This document shows, piece by piece, positions 14,891 to 25,179 of a DNA stretch of 39,961 bases (the first letter of the stretch is position 1; every line of letters starts with the position of its first letter). This stretch comes from an uncultured Prevotellaceae bacterium (GTDB lineage Bacteria > Bacteroidota > Bacteroidia > Bacteroidales > Bacteroidaceae). The notes beneath the pieces were generated by a model, which was given only the letters and a program-made list of their open reading frames with translations, made no database searches and was not told where the DNA came from. The position numbers were made by a program, and so were the translations under genes. The stretch covers positions 1 to 39,961 of the forward strand of contig CACWWZ010000025.1 of NCBI GenBank assembly GCA_902764705.1, given 5' to 3'.

Positions 14891-17185
14891 ATGAGACTTT
14901 CAGACTTGAAGACGGGCGACGAGGCCTTTATTATCAAGGTAAAGGGACATGGCGGTTTCCGCAAGCGTATTGTGGAGATGGGCTTCATCAAGGGGCAGCG
15001 CGTTGACGTGTTGCAGAGTGCCCCGTTGCAGGACCCCGTGAAGTATAAGGTTATGGGCTATGAGGTCAGTCTGAGACGTCAGGAGGCCGAGCAGATAGAG
15101 GTGAGCCAGGATGAGCGTGACGTAGCAGGCATCAGCGAACCGCAGAACGTGGCAAGTACGGCTCACTATGCCAAACACTCCGCCCGTCATACCATCAATG
15201 TGGCGCTGGTGGGTAATCCCAACTGCGGCAAGACGTCGCTCTTTAACTTTGCATCGGGAGCCCATGAGCGCGTGGGCAACTACAGCGGTGTCACCGTTGA
15301 TGCCAAAGAGGGTTATGCCGACTTCGAGGGCTATCACCTGAAACTCATCGATTTGCCTGGCACGTATTCCCTGTCGGTCTATTCGCCCGAGGAGCTTTAC
15401 GTGAGAAAGCAGCTGGTGGAAGACACGCCTGACGTCATTATCAACGTGATTGATTCGTCGAATATCGAGCGTAACCTGTATCTGACCACACAGCTGATGG
15501 ATATGCACCTCCGAGTGGTGTGTGCGCTGAACATGTTCGACGAAACGGAGCGCCGAGGCGACTCCCTGAACATCGATATGCTATCCTCATTAATGGGTAT
15601 GCCGATGGTTCCGACGTCATTCAAAACGGGTAGGGGACTGGAGGCGTTGATGCGTGAAGTGATACACATCTTCGAGAGTCAGGAAGGCCACGACAACTAT
15701 TACCGTCACATCCACATTAATCACGGACACGAGATAGAAGACGGTATAGTCAATATCCAGAAGTTCCTGAAAGGCAACGACTTATTGCGACTACGCTATA
15801 GTACTCGTTGGCTGGCGCTGAAACTGTTGGAAAACGACAAGGAGGCCTGGCGGGTTGTCGACGAACTGCCCGAAGCTCACCAGATTCGTGAGGCTTGTGT
15901 GTTGGCATCGCGTCGTGTGAAGGAAGAGACGGGCGACGATGCTGAGACGGCCATCATGGATGCCAAATACGGCTTTATCCGCGGTGCGTTGCAAGAGGCA
16001 GGCTATAAGGTGGGACAGCAGGACAGCACGTATCATGTCACGCACAAGCTGGATGCACTTGTCACCAACCGCTGGCTGGGATTCCCTTTCTTCTTCGCCT
16101 TGCTCTTCCTGATGTTCGAGGTGACCTTTACTTTGGGCCAGTATCCGATGGACTGGATTGATGCGGGAGTAGGCTGGTTGGGCGACTTCGTCAGCCGGTC
16201 GATGGCCGACGGTCCGTTGAAAGCGATGCTCGTCGACGGCATTATCGGTGGTGTGGGCGCTGTTATTGTCTTTCTGCCTCAGATTCTGATTCTCTACACC
16301 TTCATCTCGCTGATGGAGGACTGCGGCTATATGGCCCGCGCGGCATTTATTATGGACAAGCTGATGCACGGCATGGGCCTACACGGCAAATCGTTCATCC
16401 CGCTCATCATGGGCTTTGGCTGCAATGTCCCGGCGGTGATGGCCACAAGAACCGTCGAGAGCCGTCGTTCGCGACTCATCACCATGCTGGTGTTGCCCAT
16501 GATGTCGTGTTCCGCGCGCCTACCTATTTATATTATGATTACGGGCGCCTTCTTTGCCGCGAAATATCAGAGCCTGGTCATGATATCGCTTTACGCCATC
16601 GGCATCGTGTTCTCCGTACTGATAGCCCGCATTCTTAGCAAGTGGGTAGTCAAGGGCGATGACACACCTTTCGTGATGGAACTGCCGCCATATCGCTTCC
16701 CCACAGCCAAGGCCATTTTCCGACACACCTGGGAAAAAGGCAAGCAATACTTAAAGAAGATGGGTGGCGTCATTCTCGTTGCCTCTATCATCGTGTGGGC
16801 ATTGGGCTATTTTGGTACGATGGGTGTGGCTCCATCGCTGGAACAGAGTTTTATCGGCATGCTGGGCAAGGCCATCGAACCGATCTTCCTGCCTCAAGGC
16901 TTCGACTGGCGTATAGACGTCAGTCTGCTGGCTGGCGTAGGAGCCAAAGAGATTGTGGCCTCGACGATGGGCGTGCTCTATGGCGGCGAATATAATTTCT
17001 CACCGCTTACGGCCTATTGTCTGCTGCTGTTCGTGCTGATTTATTTCCCGTGTATTGCCACGATCGTCGCCATCCGCAACGAGAGCGGTTCCTGGCGTTG
17101 GGCTTCCTTTGCAGCACTCTACACAACCCTCTTGGCGTGGATTGTCAGTGCCGTGGTCTACCAGATAGGCAGCTTATTCCTGTAA
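14891..17185 (+). CDS. feoB: Fused FeoA-FeoB ferrous iron transporter
   Basis: A 764-residue inner-membrane Fe(II) uptake protein. Residues 1-75 or so are an SH3-like FeoA domain (MRLSDLKTGDEAFIIKVKG through VMGYEVSLRRQEAEQI). Next comes the FeoB G domain with G1 GNPNCGKTS (108-116), G3 DLPG (154-157) and G4 NMFD (214-217). After it is the helical region and the membrane core with two Gate motifs, including GCNVPAVMATRTVESRR and the following MSCSARLPIYIM. The FeoA fusion is common in Bacteroidetes. The last 12 nt overlap the convergent sensor kinase gene, so there is no room for a terminator between them. Confidence 0.95.
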   Translation: MRLSDLKTGDEAFIIKVKGHGGFRKRIVEMGFIKGQRVDVLQSAPLQDPVKYKVMGYEVSLRRQEAEQIEVSQDERDVAGISEPQNVASTAHYAKHSARHTINVALVGNPNCGKTSLFNFASGAHERVGNYSGVTVDAKEGYADFEGYHLKLIDLPGTYSLSVYSPEELYVRKQLVEDTPDVIINVIDSSNIERNLYLTTQLMDMHLRVVCALNMFDETERRGDSLNIDMLSSLMGMPMVPTSFKTGRGLEALMREVIHIFESQEGHDNYYRHIHINHGHEIEDGIVNIQKFLKGNDLLRLRYSTRWLALKLLENDKEAWRVVDELPEAHQIREACVLASRRVKEETGDDAETAIMDAKYGFIRGALQEAGYKVGQQDSTYHVTHKLDALVTNRWLGFPFFFALLFLMFEVTFTLGQYPMDWIDAGVGWLGDFVSRSMADGPLKAMLVDGIIGGVGAVIVFLPQILILYTFISLMEDCGYMARAAFIMDKLMHGMGLHGKSFIPLIMGFGCNVPAVMATRTVESRRSRLITMLVLPMMSCSARLPIYIMITGAFFAAKYQSLVMISLYAIGIVFSVLIARILSKWVVKGDDTPFVMELPPYRFPTAKAIFRHTWEKGKQYLKKMGGVILVASIIVWALGYFGTMGVAPSLEQSFIGMLGKAIEPIFLPQGFDWRIDVSLLAGVGAKEIVASTMGVLYGGEYNFSPLTAYCLLLFVLIYFPCIATIVAIRNESGSWRWASFAALYTTLLAWIVSAVVYQIGSLFL

Positions 17186-19258
17186 CGTGTTTTCCGGACA
17201 CTGCAAAGGTAGCGTCATCACGAATCGTGCACCATTGGTGTATGAGGTGTCGAGAACGACGTCACCCTGCATGTTGCGTGCCAGCGAGCGGGCAATGGAA
17301 AGACCGATGCCCGTGCCGTCTGCATATTCGTTGAGCTGTACGAACTCGGTGAAGATGTTCTCAGCCTCTTCTGCAGGGATGCCGATACCTGTGTCCTCGA
17401 CGATATAAACCACCTGTTGTTCGGTGATGCTGACGTTCAACACAACGCGACCTGGTTTGGGTGTCATCTGGTGGCTATTAAATGCTGCGGGGCTGGTGAA
17501 CTTGATGGCATTGTCGAGCAAGAGCGACAGGGCCCTAACGACCGATTTCTGATTGGTAACGAAACTGACCGACTCGGCCTCTGGCGACAGCAGCAACTGG
17601 AATTCGAGATGTTCGGTCCGTTGGATGTCACTCTTCTCAACGGCCTGCTTAGCAACATCGGCGGGAAGGACGCTGTCGTGGCAACTCATGTCGGATTTGG
17701 TGTTCACCAAACTCAAATCGAGCATCTTGTCAACCAACGTGGTGATTCGATTGCTGTTCTCCATAATCTTCTGACTGATGTCCTTCAATTCGTTGGAGCC
17801 GATTTCAATACCCGGAGTGGCGAGGACCTGGCTGAATCCTGACAGTATGTTGAGCGGAGTGCGCACTTCGTGGGATATTTGCTGGATGAATTTCGTCTTT
17901 ACACGCGACGACTCCTCAGCGCGCTCGTTGGCAAGAATCAGTTGCTGATTGGTTGCGTTCAGCTTTGCAAAGGCACGTCGGCGTTGGATGTAATAAATGA
18001 TGAAGAAGATGACGAAGATTGCCATACCGATAATGGCAGTCCACAGACGCTGCTGCGACAGTTCTGCGCGCTGTTCGGCTATCTGGCGTTCCTTGCCCTC
18101 GGTATCGTAGAAGGTGGTTATCAGGTCGGCATCAATCTTTCTCTGTCGAACATGTGCCGAGTCGTAATAGTCGGCAATGATGCTTGCCACGCGTAGTGCC
18201 GAGTCTCGTTGACCAGCCAACAGATTGGCGCGGTATTTGGGTATCATATAGCGGCCGAAGTTCTCGAAGTCGGCTTTGTATCCGCCCTCTTTCAGGAAAC
18301 GGTCCAGTTGCTGGTAGTTGTGTGCAGCCTCTTCGTAACGTCCGGTCAGCATCAGGTATTGGCAGCTGAGAATGATGCTACCCAGCTGCTTGGCCGTCTC
18401 AGTCGACTGGTAATCATTAAAGTACTGCTCTGCTTCGTCCTTATGCTCCAGTGCAAGAGCCACGCGCGCCTTGCTATAGCAGATGTCGGCCTTCATCTCG
18501 TCCAGGAATATCGAGTCGCGCCGATTCTCTACCTCCAATGCGTTATATAATGAATCCTGAACCTCAATCCAAGGCATGGCTTCTTTGTAACGCTCTGTCA
18601 GAACGTAGATTTTCACGATGGCATTCAACGTCTTCTGGCATTCGCGATAGTCCAGCGGGTCATGATTGGTGGCCAGACGTGTATTTACGGCTTGTAGCGC
18701 CTTCTCGAAACTCTTGACGGCCTGATCGTCTTGTCCTAAATATAGCTGGCACTCGCCCAATATTTGGGCAATGTCGTGATGGTTTGTAAAGCCGTCATAT
18801 CCTGCCGCCTTCAGCTGGCGGTCGGCATGATTGGCCTCGAGCAGGGCACGGTCGTAGCGCCTCATATCGCACAACACGCGCAGATAATTGTTATAAGAAT
18901 AGATATATGAATCGAGGTCGGTTTGTGTCTTCAGCTCCTTGGGGTCGATACCTGGCAGCTTTGAGTAGAGCTGTAGCGACGTGCTGTGTTGTCCCATCAG
19001 GTTGTAGGATATCGTCCTATAGAAAATGGTTCTCACCAACGGCAGCTCACCTCTTTTCTCAAGACTGTCGATGGCTCTCAAAGTTCCTTTATAGTCGCGC
19101 TCGTCGCCAATGGCATAGACGATGGAGTCGGCGCGTGTAAACCCGTCGTCGTCGATGAATTTATGAGGGCTTAGAGCGCGGTTCCGGTTAGTGCAACTGG
19201 ACATTATTATCAGTGCCAGCAGTATAGTCGTAAGTAGGTTTTTATGGGTGTACTTCAT
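17174..19258 (-). CDS. TPR-containing sensor histidine kinase (lipoprotein-like N-terminus)
   Basis: About 694 residues. The N-terminus MKYTHKNLLTTILLALIIMSSC is a signal peptide with a lipobox-like ending. The next 350 or so residues are helical TPR-like repeats, presumably in the periplasm. One membrane segment follows (LWTAIIGMAIFVIFFIIYYI), then a coil. The HisKA box is FIQQISHEVRTPLN (phospho-His at about 463). The ATPase domain has N box LLLDNAIKFT, G1 DTGIGIP and G2 DGTGIGLSIARSLA. There is no receiver domain and no response regulator next door, so its partner is unknown. I chose the ATG at 19256-19258 because an upstream in-frame ATG would precede the promoter element at 19280. Its 3' end overlaps feoAB. 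Confidence 0.9.
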   Translation of the reverse strand: MKYTHKNLLTTILLALIIMSSCTNRNRALSPHKFIDDDGFTRADSIVYAIGDERDYKGTLRAIDSLEKRGELPLVRTIFYRTISYNLMGQHSTSLQLYSKLPGIDPKELKTQTDLDSYIYSYNNYLRVLCDMRRYDRALLEANHADRQLKAAGYDGFTNHHDIAQILGECQLYLGQDDQAVKSFEKALQAVNTRLATNHDPLDYRECQKTLNAIVKIYVLTERYKEAMPWIEVQDSLYNALEVENRRDSIFLDEMKADICYSKARVALALEHKDEAEQYFNDYQSTETAKQLGSIILSCQYLMLTGRYEEAAHNYQQLDRFLKEGGYKADFENFGRYMIPKYRANLLAGQRDSALRVASIIADYYDSAHVRQRKIDADLITTFYDTEGKERQIAEQRAELSQQRLWTAIIGMAIFVIFFIIYYIQRRRAFAKLNATNQQLILANERAEESSRVKTKFIQQISHEVRTPLNILSGFSQVLATPGIEIGSNELKDISQKIMENSNRITTLVDKMLDLSLVNTKSDMSCHDSVLPADVAKQAVEKSDIQRTEHLEFQLLLSPEAESVSFVTNQKSVVRALSLLLDNAIKFTSPAAFNSHQMTPKPGRVVLNVSITEQQVVYIVEDTGIGIPAEEAENIFTEFVQLNEYADGTGIGLSIARSLARNMQGDVVLDTSYTNGARFVMTLPLQCPENTLQE

Positions 19259-19279
19259 AAACAATGCTAAATATGGATG

Positions 19280-19287
19280 CAAATTTA
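19280..19287 (-). promoter_or_regulatory. Promoter -7 element of the sensor kinase
   Basis: TAAATTTG on the minus strand, 21 nt before the ATG at 19258. Confidence 0.55.
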
Positions 19288-19309
19288 GTGATATTTCTGT
19301 AATTTTTAC

Positions 19310-19317
19310 TACTTTTG
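19310..19317 (+). promoter_or_regulatory. Promoter -7 element of the patatin-like gene
   Basis: TACTTTTG, 34 nt before the ATG at 19352, divergent from the sensor kinase promoter only about 25 bp away. Confidence 0.6.
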
Positions 19318-19351
19318 CAAATAAAAAATGTGAAATATCACTCATTTTGTT

Positions 19352-20209
19352 ATGGCTAAGGACGTAGCATTGGCATTATCGAGCGGTGGCGCAAGGGGAC
19401 TTGCCCATATTGGTGCCATTGAGGAACTCGAGGCACAGGACTATCATATTACCTCTATTGCGGGATGTTCGATGGGAGCGCTTATCGGTGGGGTATATGC
19501 TGCGGGTAAGTTGGAAGAATTCCGCGACTGGATGAAGACCGTCGACAAGAAGAAAATATTCGAACTTACCGATTTTTCATTAAGTTTAAATCATATCGTA
19601 AAGGGTACACGAATCATTGAAGCCATCATGGAGTTCGTGCCTGACGTACCCATTGAGGACTTGCCGATTCCTTATTGTGCCGTGGCCACCGACTGGAAGT
19701 CCGGTCATGAGGTGGTGTTCCGCAAGGGCAGTCTTTTCCAGGCAATCAGAGCCTCCATATCATTACCCATTTTCTATGAACCCGTTCGGCGTAATGACAT
19801 GATACTCATTGATGGCGGAGTGACAAATCCTATCCCAATGAACCGTGTGACACGCCATAAGGGAGACATCCTGGTAGGTGTGGACGTGAGCGGACACGAC
19901 TATAAGTTACAATGGGAGAAAATGAACAAACTGTCGGCTATGCAAAAGCATGATAAATCGCTGAAGGCAAAGTTGTTGGACATGATTATTCCTGATAATA
20001 TTGAGTTTAACTATTACACATTGCTCTCGCGGACGAGTTCGCTGATGATTCGTCAGAACTCCATCCTCATGGCCAAACTGATGAGGCCCGACGTGCTCGT
20101 TGATATTCAGATGAGCCGTTACGGGGGCTTTGATTACGACAAGTCGGAGCGCATCATTGCCGTAGGCCGCCAGAAGACCCAGCAAGCCCTGAAAATGTTC
20201 AAGCGTTAA
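19352..20209 (+). CDS. Patatin-like phospholipase (RssA-like)
   Basis: A 285-residue serine acyl hydrolase. The oxyanion glycine loop is SSGGARG (11-16), the nucleophile elbow is GCSMG (Ser40) and the dyad aspartate lies in DGGVTNP (Asp154). There is no signal peptide, so it is probably cytoplasmic, hydrolysing phospholipid or acyl esters; the true substrate is unknown. The size fits the RssA/YchK group. It is divergent from the sensor kinase. Its stop codon overlaps the stop of the convergent LUD-domain gene by 3 nt (shared TTAA). Confidence 0.92.
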   Translation: MAKDVALALSSGGARGLAHIGAIEELEAQDYHITSIAGCSMGALIGGVYAAGKLEEFRDWMKTVDKKKIFELTDFSLSLNHIVKGTRIIEAIMEFVPDVPIEDLPIPYCAVATDWKSGHEVVFRKGSLFQAIRASISLPIFYEPVRRNDMILIDGGVTNPIPMNRVTRHKGDILVGVDVSGHDYKLQWEKMNKLSAMQKHDKSLKAKLLDMIIPDNIEFNYYTLLSRTSSLMIRQNSILMAKLMRPDVLVDIQMSRYGGFDYDKSERIIAVGRQKTQQALKMFKR

Positions 20210-20856
20210 TATCCTAGGTTTTCGCCGACAAGCACCACTGTATGCTTGCCACGGGGCGAATTACGCAGGAAGTGGACATAGTTGCAGATGCTTTCCGGCG
20301 AGTTGCAATTATGACAGACACCGTCTATTTGACAGGGTGTCTTGATGTCGAAACGGGCAGCATTGATGGGCGAAGCTGTGCTACGTGCACGTAGTAGGGC
20401 TGCCTCAACGGTTTGCGCCACCTTGTTAAGACCGATGACAAAGATGACTTTCTTAGGGCCCCATGTGATGGCTGCTACACGATTGCCGTTACCGTCGATG
20501 TTGACAATGACGCCGTCTTCGCTAATGGCGTTGGCACTCGACAGATAGACATCGGCCGAGAAAGCCCGCTCGTAGATCTTAACAACCTCATCGCGATCGG
20601 TTACTAAGTCTCGGTCGAGTACTTCGAGTGTGCCACGATTGCGCAGCGCTTGAGGAATTCCCATATCGCGAATCGTCATGGAACCGCCCCATGTCACACT
20701 GCTACCGTCGGCAATCAACTCGGAAACCTTCTTTACGGCCTCCTCGGAAGTAGCACAATAGAATGCCTCCATGTTGCGGCGCTTCAAGTTCTTAATCATT
20801 CGCTCCGCTAACCGCAGATTCCTTTTCTCTTTGGGTGTTAAGTTGTTGTTGTCCAT
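20206..20856 (-). CDS. LUD-domain protein (lactate utilization family)
   Basis: A 216-residue cytoplasmic protein of the LutC/DUF162 (LUD) family. Family text includes GSSVTWGGSMTIRDMGI, SANAISEDGVIVNIDGNGNR and GLNKVAQTVEAAL. The C-terminus carries a cysteine cluster (CQIDGVCHNCNSPESICNY) that may bind metal or a cofactor. LutB and LutA are not nearby, so a role in lactate oxidation is not supported by context. The start is the ATG at 20854-20856, 13 nt after the ABC ATPase stop. A longer frame begins inside the ABC gene and was rejected. Confidence 0.87.
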   Translation of the reverse strand: MDNNNLTPKEKRNLRLAERMIKNLKRRNMEAFYCATSEEAVKKVSELIADGSSVTWGGSMTIRDMGIPQALRNRGTLEVLDRDLVTDRDEVVKIYERAFSADVYLSSANAISEDGVIVNIDGNGNRVAAITWGPKKVIFVIGLNKVAQTVEAALLRARSTASPINAARFDIKTPCQIDGVCHNCNSPESICNYVHFLRNSPRGKHTVVLVGENLGY

Positions 20857-20869
20857 ACACCGAGTGAGT

Positions 20870-21607
20870 TTATTCTGCACCGAAATATTCTTGGAGTTCT
20901 GCCGATGCACTACCTTCGGTGTTGGGCAGGTCGCGGATAATCTGTCCGTGTTCCAACAAGGCAATGCGAGTGGAGATGTCAACGGTATGCTGCAAATTGT
21001 GGCTGGAGATAAGAATAGTAGCACCAGTCTGCTGGGCATAGTCCTGTAGCAGGTGTTTCAGTACGAGCTGGCTAGTAGGATCGAGGAAGTTGAAGGGTTC
21101 GTCAAGAATGACGGTCTTAGGCTGGCGGAACAGTGCAGATATGATTCCTACCTTCATCTTGTTTCCTGCCGAGAGGTTACGGATGAGTTTCTTCTGACCG
21201 AAGACCTCACCATTGGCAAAGCGTTCGAACATCTTCAGACGTTCATCGGTTTCCTGCTGGTTGATGCCCGACACCTTACCGAGGAAGGCAAAGTACTCCT
21301 CGGGGGTAAGGAAATCGATGAGGAACCCTTCGTCGACGTAGGCTCCGACGTGCTGCTTCCAGGCTTCGCTTTCTGCAGGATTGACGCTCTCTGTCTCTTG
21401 TCCCTCTCCGTCAGAAGAGGGGAGAATATAACACACGGAGCCGTCGTCGGCTTTCAGTAAGTCGAGAAGCAGGCGGAAGAGAGTAGTCTTGCCTGCACCG
21501 TTGTTACCTACCAGTCCCAGGATATCGCCGTCGTTAATGGTAAACGACGGGATATCGCAGGCACATGTTTCTCCAAAGTTCTTCTTCAGGTTTTCAATTT
21601 TAATCAT
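20870..21607 (-). CDS. ABC transporter ATP-binding protein
   Basis: A 245-residue ATPase subunit. Walker A is GNNGAGKT (about 35-42), the signature is LSAGNKMK, Walker B is VILDEP and the switch His lies in ILISSHNL. It belongs to the single-domain, drug/lipid export-like class with a partner permease. No permease gene is adjacent: upstream is secA, downstream is the LUD protein. So it is either an orphan or works with a distant gene. Its start codon lies just below a 9-bp repeat array filling the spacer after secA. Confidence 0.92.
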   Translation of the reverse strand: MIKIENLKKNFGETCACDIPSFTINDGDILGLVGNNGAGKTTLFRLLLDLLKADDGSVCYILPSSDGEGQETESVNPAESEAWKQHVGAYVDEGFLIDFLTPEEYFAFLGKVSGINQQETDERLKMFERFANGEVFGQKKLIRNLSAGNKMKVGIISALFRQPKTVILDEPFNFLDPTSQLVLKHLLQDYAQQTGATILISSHNLQHTVDISTRIALLEHGQIIRDLPNTEGSASAELQEYFGAE

Positions 21608-21622
21608 AGTTCTTTTTTCTTT

Positions 21623-21681
21623 CTAGTTTTATCTAGTTCTTCTAGTTGTACTAGTCATACTAGTTATACTTGTTATACCAG
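21623..21681 (-). repeat. 9-bp CTAG array between secA and the ABC gene
   Basis: Read on the coding strand, units are CTGGTATAA, CAAGTATAA, CTAGTATGA, CTAGTACAA, CTAGAAGAA, then a 10-nt unit and a last CTAG. The first unit is the end of secA itself (Leu-Val-stop), and the array runs to near the next ATG. Confidence 0.85.
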
Positions 21682-24600
21682 TCCTCGTCCGTGGCAGTTC
21701 TTGAACTTCTTGCCTGAGCCACAGGGGCAGGGATCGTTACGACCAGGCAGCTTGTCCTTGATAATCGGTGTGCGGGGTTGTTGAGAACGGGTGTCTTGAG
21801 CAGCTGCTGCAGCCTGATTCGGGTCGGTCATTTGTTCCTGGGTAAGACTCTGCTTCGACTCGGTGTACTGAGAGCGTTGGGTGTGCTGCTCAGGAGCAGC
21901 TTCCTGAACCTGCTGCATCTCAGGAATCTGGGCGCGCATGAGAATGCTGACGGAACGGTTGTTCATTACGTTCACCATGTTGTCGAACAGCTTGACGCTC
22001 TCGAGTTTAAAGATGAGCAACGGGTCTTTCTGCTCGTAGGAGGCATTCTGTACGGAGTGCTTCAGCTCGTCGAGCTCGCGAAGGTTCTCTTTCCATGCCT
22101 CGTCGATGATATGGAGCAGAATCTGCTTCTCGAATTCCTTGACCACAGACTTACACTCTGTGTCGTAAGCTTCTTTCAGGTTACAGGCGATGTTATACAT
22201 TTTGCGGCCATCGGTCAGGGGCACCACGATGCGTTCGTACATCTGGCCCTGGTTCTCATAGACTTGTTTGATAACGGGCATGGCCACTTCCTGGACGCGT
22301 TCCATTTTACGCTTGAAATTACCCATGGCAATCTGGAACACTTCCTCGCATAGCTCCTCGTGGTTTTTGTTAATAAACTCCTCGCTACTGAAAGGACACT
22401 CCATGGCAAAGACCTTGATGAATGCCTCCTTGCAGCCTTCGTAGTCGTTCTGTTCGATGATGTTGACGACACGGTCCCAAATGGTGTTCGAGATGTCCAT
22501 TCCGATACGTTCACCCATCAGAGCATGGCGACGTTTGCTATATACTACGGTACGCTGTTTGTTCATCACATCGTCGTATTCCAGCAGACGTTTACGGATA
22601 CCGAAGTTGTTCTCCTCGACCTTCTTCTGGGCGCGCTCTACCTGTTTGGTAATCATCGAGCTCTCGAGTACTTCGCCCTCTTTGAAGCCCAGACGATCCA
22701 TCACTGAGGCAATACGCTCGGATCCGAACAGGCGCATGAGCTTGTCCTCAAGCGAGATGAAGAACAGAGAAGAACCCGGGTCTCCTTGACGTCCGGAACG
22801 TCCGCGCAACTGACGGTCGACACGACGTGACTCGTGACGCTCTGTACCGATGATGGCGAGACCACCGGCTGCCTTTACCTCGGGTGAAAGTTTGATATCG
22901 GTACCACGACCAGCCATGTTGGTGGCGATGGTGACGGCACCCTTGCCGTTGGTGCTCTGACCAGCGAGAGCAACGATGTCGGCCTCCTTCTGGTGTAGCT
23001 TGGCATTCAATACTTGATGGGGAATACCCTCGCGCTTGCCAGTCTCAGGATTGACATACATGTCAAGCATGCGGCTGAGCAATTCTGAAATCTCGACGCT
23101 GGTCGTACCAATCAACGTTGGACGTCCTAAATTGCGCAGGCGTACCACTTCTTCGATGACAGCACGATACTTTTCGCGGGCCGTCTTGTAGATTCGGTCG
23201 TCCATATCGTCGCGGATAACGGGACGATTGGTAGGAATTTCCACCACATCAAGCTTGTAGATGTCCCAGAATTCACCAGCCTCGGTGGAGGCAGTACCCG
23301 TCATACCGGCAAGCTTGTGGTACATGCGGAAATAGTTCTGCAAGGTGATAGTTGCGAAGGTCTGTGTAGCTGCCTCGACCTTCACATGCTCCTTGGCCTC
23401 AACAGCCTGATGCAGACCATCGCTCCAGCGACGACCCTCCATGATACGGCCTGTCTGCTCGTCGACAATCTTCACCTCACCATCGATAACCACATACTCG
23501 TCGTCGCGGTTGAACATACAATATGCCTTCAACAACTGCTGTAGGGTATGGACGCGCTCCGACTGTACGGCATAGTGCTGCAGCATCTCGTCCTTCTTGT
23601 TGACGCGCTCTTCATCACTCAGCGAGGTGTCGCCCTCAAGAGCTGAAAGCTGTCCGGTGATGTCGGGCAATACAAACAGGTCCTTGTCGTTCACTTGATT
23701 AGCCAGCCAGGCAGTACCCTTGTCGGTAAGATCGCAGGAATTTAGTTTCTCGTCGACCACGAAGAAGAGAGGTTCAACAACCTCGGGCATGCGGCGGTTG
23801 TTATTCTCCATGTAGGTCTCCTCGGTCTTCAGCATACCACTCTTGATACCTTCTTCAGAGAGATATTTGATGAGCGGTTTGTTCTTTGGCATGGATTTGT
23901 GAGAACGATACAAAGCCAGGAAGCCTTCGTCCATCAACTTCTTATCGTTCTTCTGCTGACCCTCGCTGATCTTCTGCTTAGCTTCGGCCAGGAACTGAGT
24001 AGCGAGCTGCTTTTGCACACCAACCAGTTTCTCAACCAAAGGCTGATACTCCTCGAACATCTGATCGTCACCCTTGGGAACAGGACCACTGATAATAAGT
24101 GGTGTACGGGCATCATCAATCAATACGGAGTCTACCTCGTCGACAATGGCGTAGTTGTGGGCACGCTGTACCAAATCGCTGGGCGAGATGGCCATATTGT
24201 CACGAAGGTAGTCGAAACCGAACTCGTTGTTCGTACCAAAGGTAATGTCAGCTTGATATGCCTTGCGACGCTCTGGGGAGTTGGGTTGGTGTTTGTCAAT
24301 ACAATCGACAGAGAGCCCGTGGAACATGTAGAGCGGTCCCATCCACTCGGAGTCACGCTTGGCCAGATAGTCGTTGACGGTAACGACATGAACGCCATTA
24401 CCCGTCAGTGCGTTCAGAAACACGGGGAGTGTAGCCACGAGGGTCTTACCTTCACCCGTTGCCATCTCGGCAATCTTTCCTTGATGGAGCACCGTGCCAC
24501 CGAAGAGCTGTACGTCGTAGTGTACCATTTCCCATTTCAGGTCATTGCCACCAGCCGTCCAGTGGTTATGGTAGATAGCCTTGTCACCATCAATGGTTAT

Positions 24601-25038
24601 AAAGTCCTTACGGGGATCAGCGGCCAGTTCTCGGTCGAAATCGGTAGCGGTAACGATGGTCTCCTCATTCTCAGCAAAACGGCGAGCAGTATCCTTGACA
24701 ATGGCAAAAACCTCTGGGAGTACATCGTTAAGGGCTTTTTCGTAGATGTCGAGCACTTCCTTCTCGATCTTGTCGATCTTGGCAAAGATATCGGCACGCT
24801 CGTCGATGGGCGTGTCCTCGATGGTGGCCTTCAGTTTCTCAATCTCTAATTTCTGCTCCTTGGCAGACTCCTGCACTTGGCGCTGGATTTCCTTAGTGCG
24901 TTGACGCAGGGCATCGTTGTCAAGTTGCTGAATGGCAGGGTAGGCTGCTTTCACCTGTTCTACGACAGGCTGGATAAGTTTCATGTCGCGTGTGGCTTTG
25001 TCGCCAAACAACGAGCGTAAAATCTTGTTGAAATTCAT
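21673..25038 (-). CDS. secA: Preprotein translocase ATPase SecA
   Basis: A 1121-residue cytosolic and membrane-bound motor that pushes unfolded proteins through SecYEG. The N-terminal motor is clear: Walker A region [32 protein letters not shown], and the second RecA-like fold with [14 protein letters not shown] and [19 protein letters not shown]. The helical scaffold follows. The C-terminus is the zinc-binding SEC-C tail ([17 protein letters not shown]) that contacts SecB or ribosomes. It is longer than E. coli SecA (901 residues) through insertions, as is usual in Bacteroidetes. The promoter is at 25126, followed by a 7-bp array in the leader. It heads a likely secA / ABC ATPase / LUD transcript. 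Confidence 0.97.
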   Translation of the reverse strand: MNFNKILRSLFGDKATRDMKLIQPVVEQVKAAYPAIQQLDNDALRQRTKEIQRQVQESAKEQKLEIEKLKATIEDTPIDERADIFAKIDKIEKEVLDIYEKALNDVLPEVFAIVKDTARRFAENEETIVTATDFDRELAADPRKDFITIDGDKAIYHNHWTAGGNDLKWEMVHYDVQLFGGTVLHQGKIAEMATGEGKTLVATLPVFLNALTGNGVHVVTVNDYLAKRDSEWMGPLYMFHGLSVDCIDKHQPNSPERRKAYQADITFGTNNEFGFDYLRDNMAISPSDLVQRAHNYAIVDEVDSVLIDDARTPLIISGPVPKGDDQMFEEYQPLVEKLVGVQKQLATQFLAEAKQKISEGQQKNDKKLMDEGFLALYRSHKSMPKNKPLIKYLSEEGIKSGMLKTEETYMENNNRRMPEVVEPLFFVVDEKLNSCDLTDKGTAWLANQVNDKDLFVLPDITGQLSALEGDTSLSDEERVNKKDEMLQHYAVQSERVHTLQQLLKAYCMFNRDDEYVVIDGEVKIVDEQTGRIMEGRRWSDGLHQAVEAKEHVKVEAATQTFATITLQNYFRMYHKLAGMTGTASTEAGEFWDIYKLDVVEIPTNRPVIRDDMDDRIYKTAREKYRAVIEEVVRLRNLGRPTLIGTTSVEISELLSRMLDMYVNPETGKREGIPHQVLNAKLHQKEADIVALAGQSTNGKGAVTIATNMAGRGTDIKLSPEVKAAGGLAIIGTERHESRRVDRQLRGRSGRQGDPGSSLFFISLEDKLMRLFGSERIASVMDRLGFKEGEVLESSMITKQVERAQKKVEENNFGIRKRLLEYDDVMNKQRTVVYSKRRHALMGERIGMDISNTIWDRVVNIIEQNDYEGCKEAFIKVFAMECPFSSEEFINKNHEELCEEVFQIAMGNFKRKMERVQEVAMPVIKQVYENQGQMYERIVVPLTDGRKMYNIACNLKEAYDTECKSVVKEFEKQILLHIIDEAWKENLRELDELKHSVQNASYEQKDPLLIFKLESVKLFDNMVNVMNNRSVSILMRAQIPEMQQVQEAAPEQHTQRSQYTESKQSLTQEQMTDPNQAAAAAQDTRSQQPRTPIIKDKLPGRNDPCPCGSGKKFKNCHGRGLV

Positions 25039-25053
25039 ATGTTTAATATACTT

Positions 25054-25081
25054 TTTACTATTTACGATTTACTGTTTATCA
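25054..25081 (-). repeat. 7-bp tandem array in the secA leader
   Basis: The plus strand reads TTTACTA, TTTACGA, TTTACTG, TTTATCA in a row. It lies between the promoter element at 25126-25133 and the secA start. Confidence 0.75.
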
Positions 25082-25125
25082 AGCCAATTTGGCTGTAAGA
25101 TCACCATATTTAAATAAAGCGGGTG

Positions 25126-25133
25126 CAAAATTA
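25126..25133 (-). promoter_or_regulatory. Promoter -7 element of secA
   Basis: TAATTTTG on the minus strand. It overlaps a weak hairpin (ATTACGA with TCGTAAT, about 25130-25151) that could mark the end of the upstream phosphatase-like transcript. Confidence 0.6.
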
Positions 25134-25179
25134 CGAAAAAAAAATCGTAATCTTGCATAAAAGTCGGATTATTTGGCTT

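Noticed and set aside
20857-21039. N-terminal extension of the LUD protein
   Set aside because: The extra 61 residues lie inside the ABC ATPase gene in another frame and look random. The ATG at 20856 fits operon spacing.
23899-24849. Long open frame antisense to secA (316 codons)
   Set aside because: It is a shadow of secA codon use. The product has no recognisable domain and no start signals.
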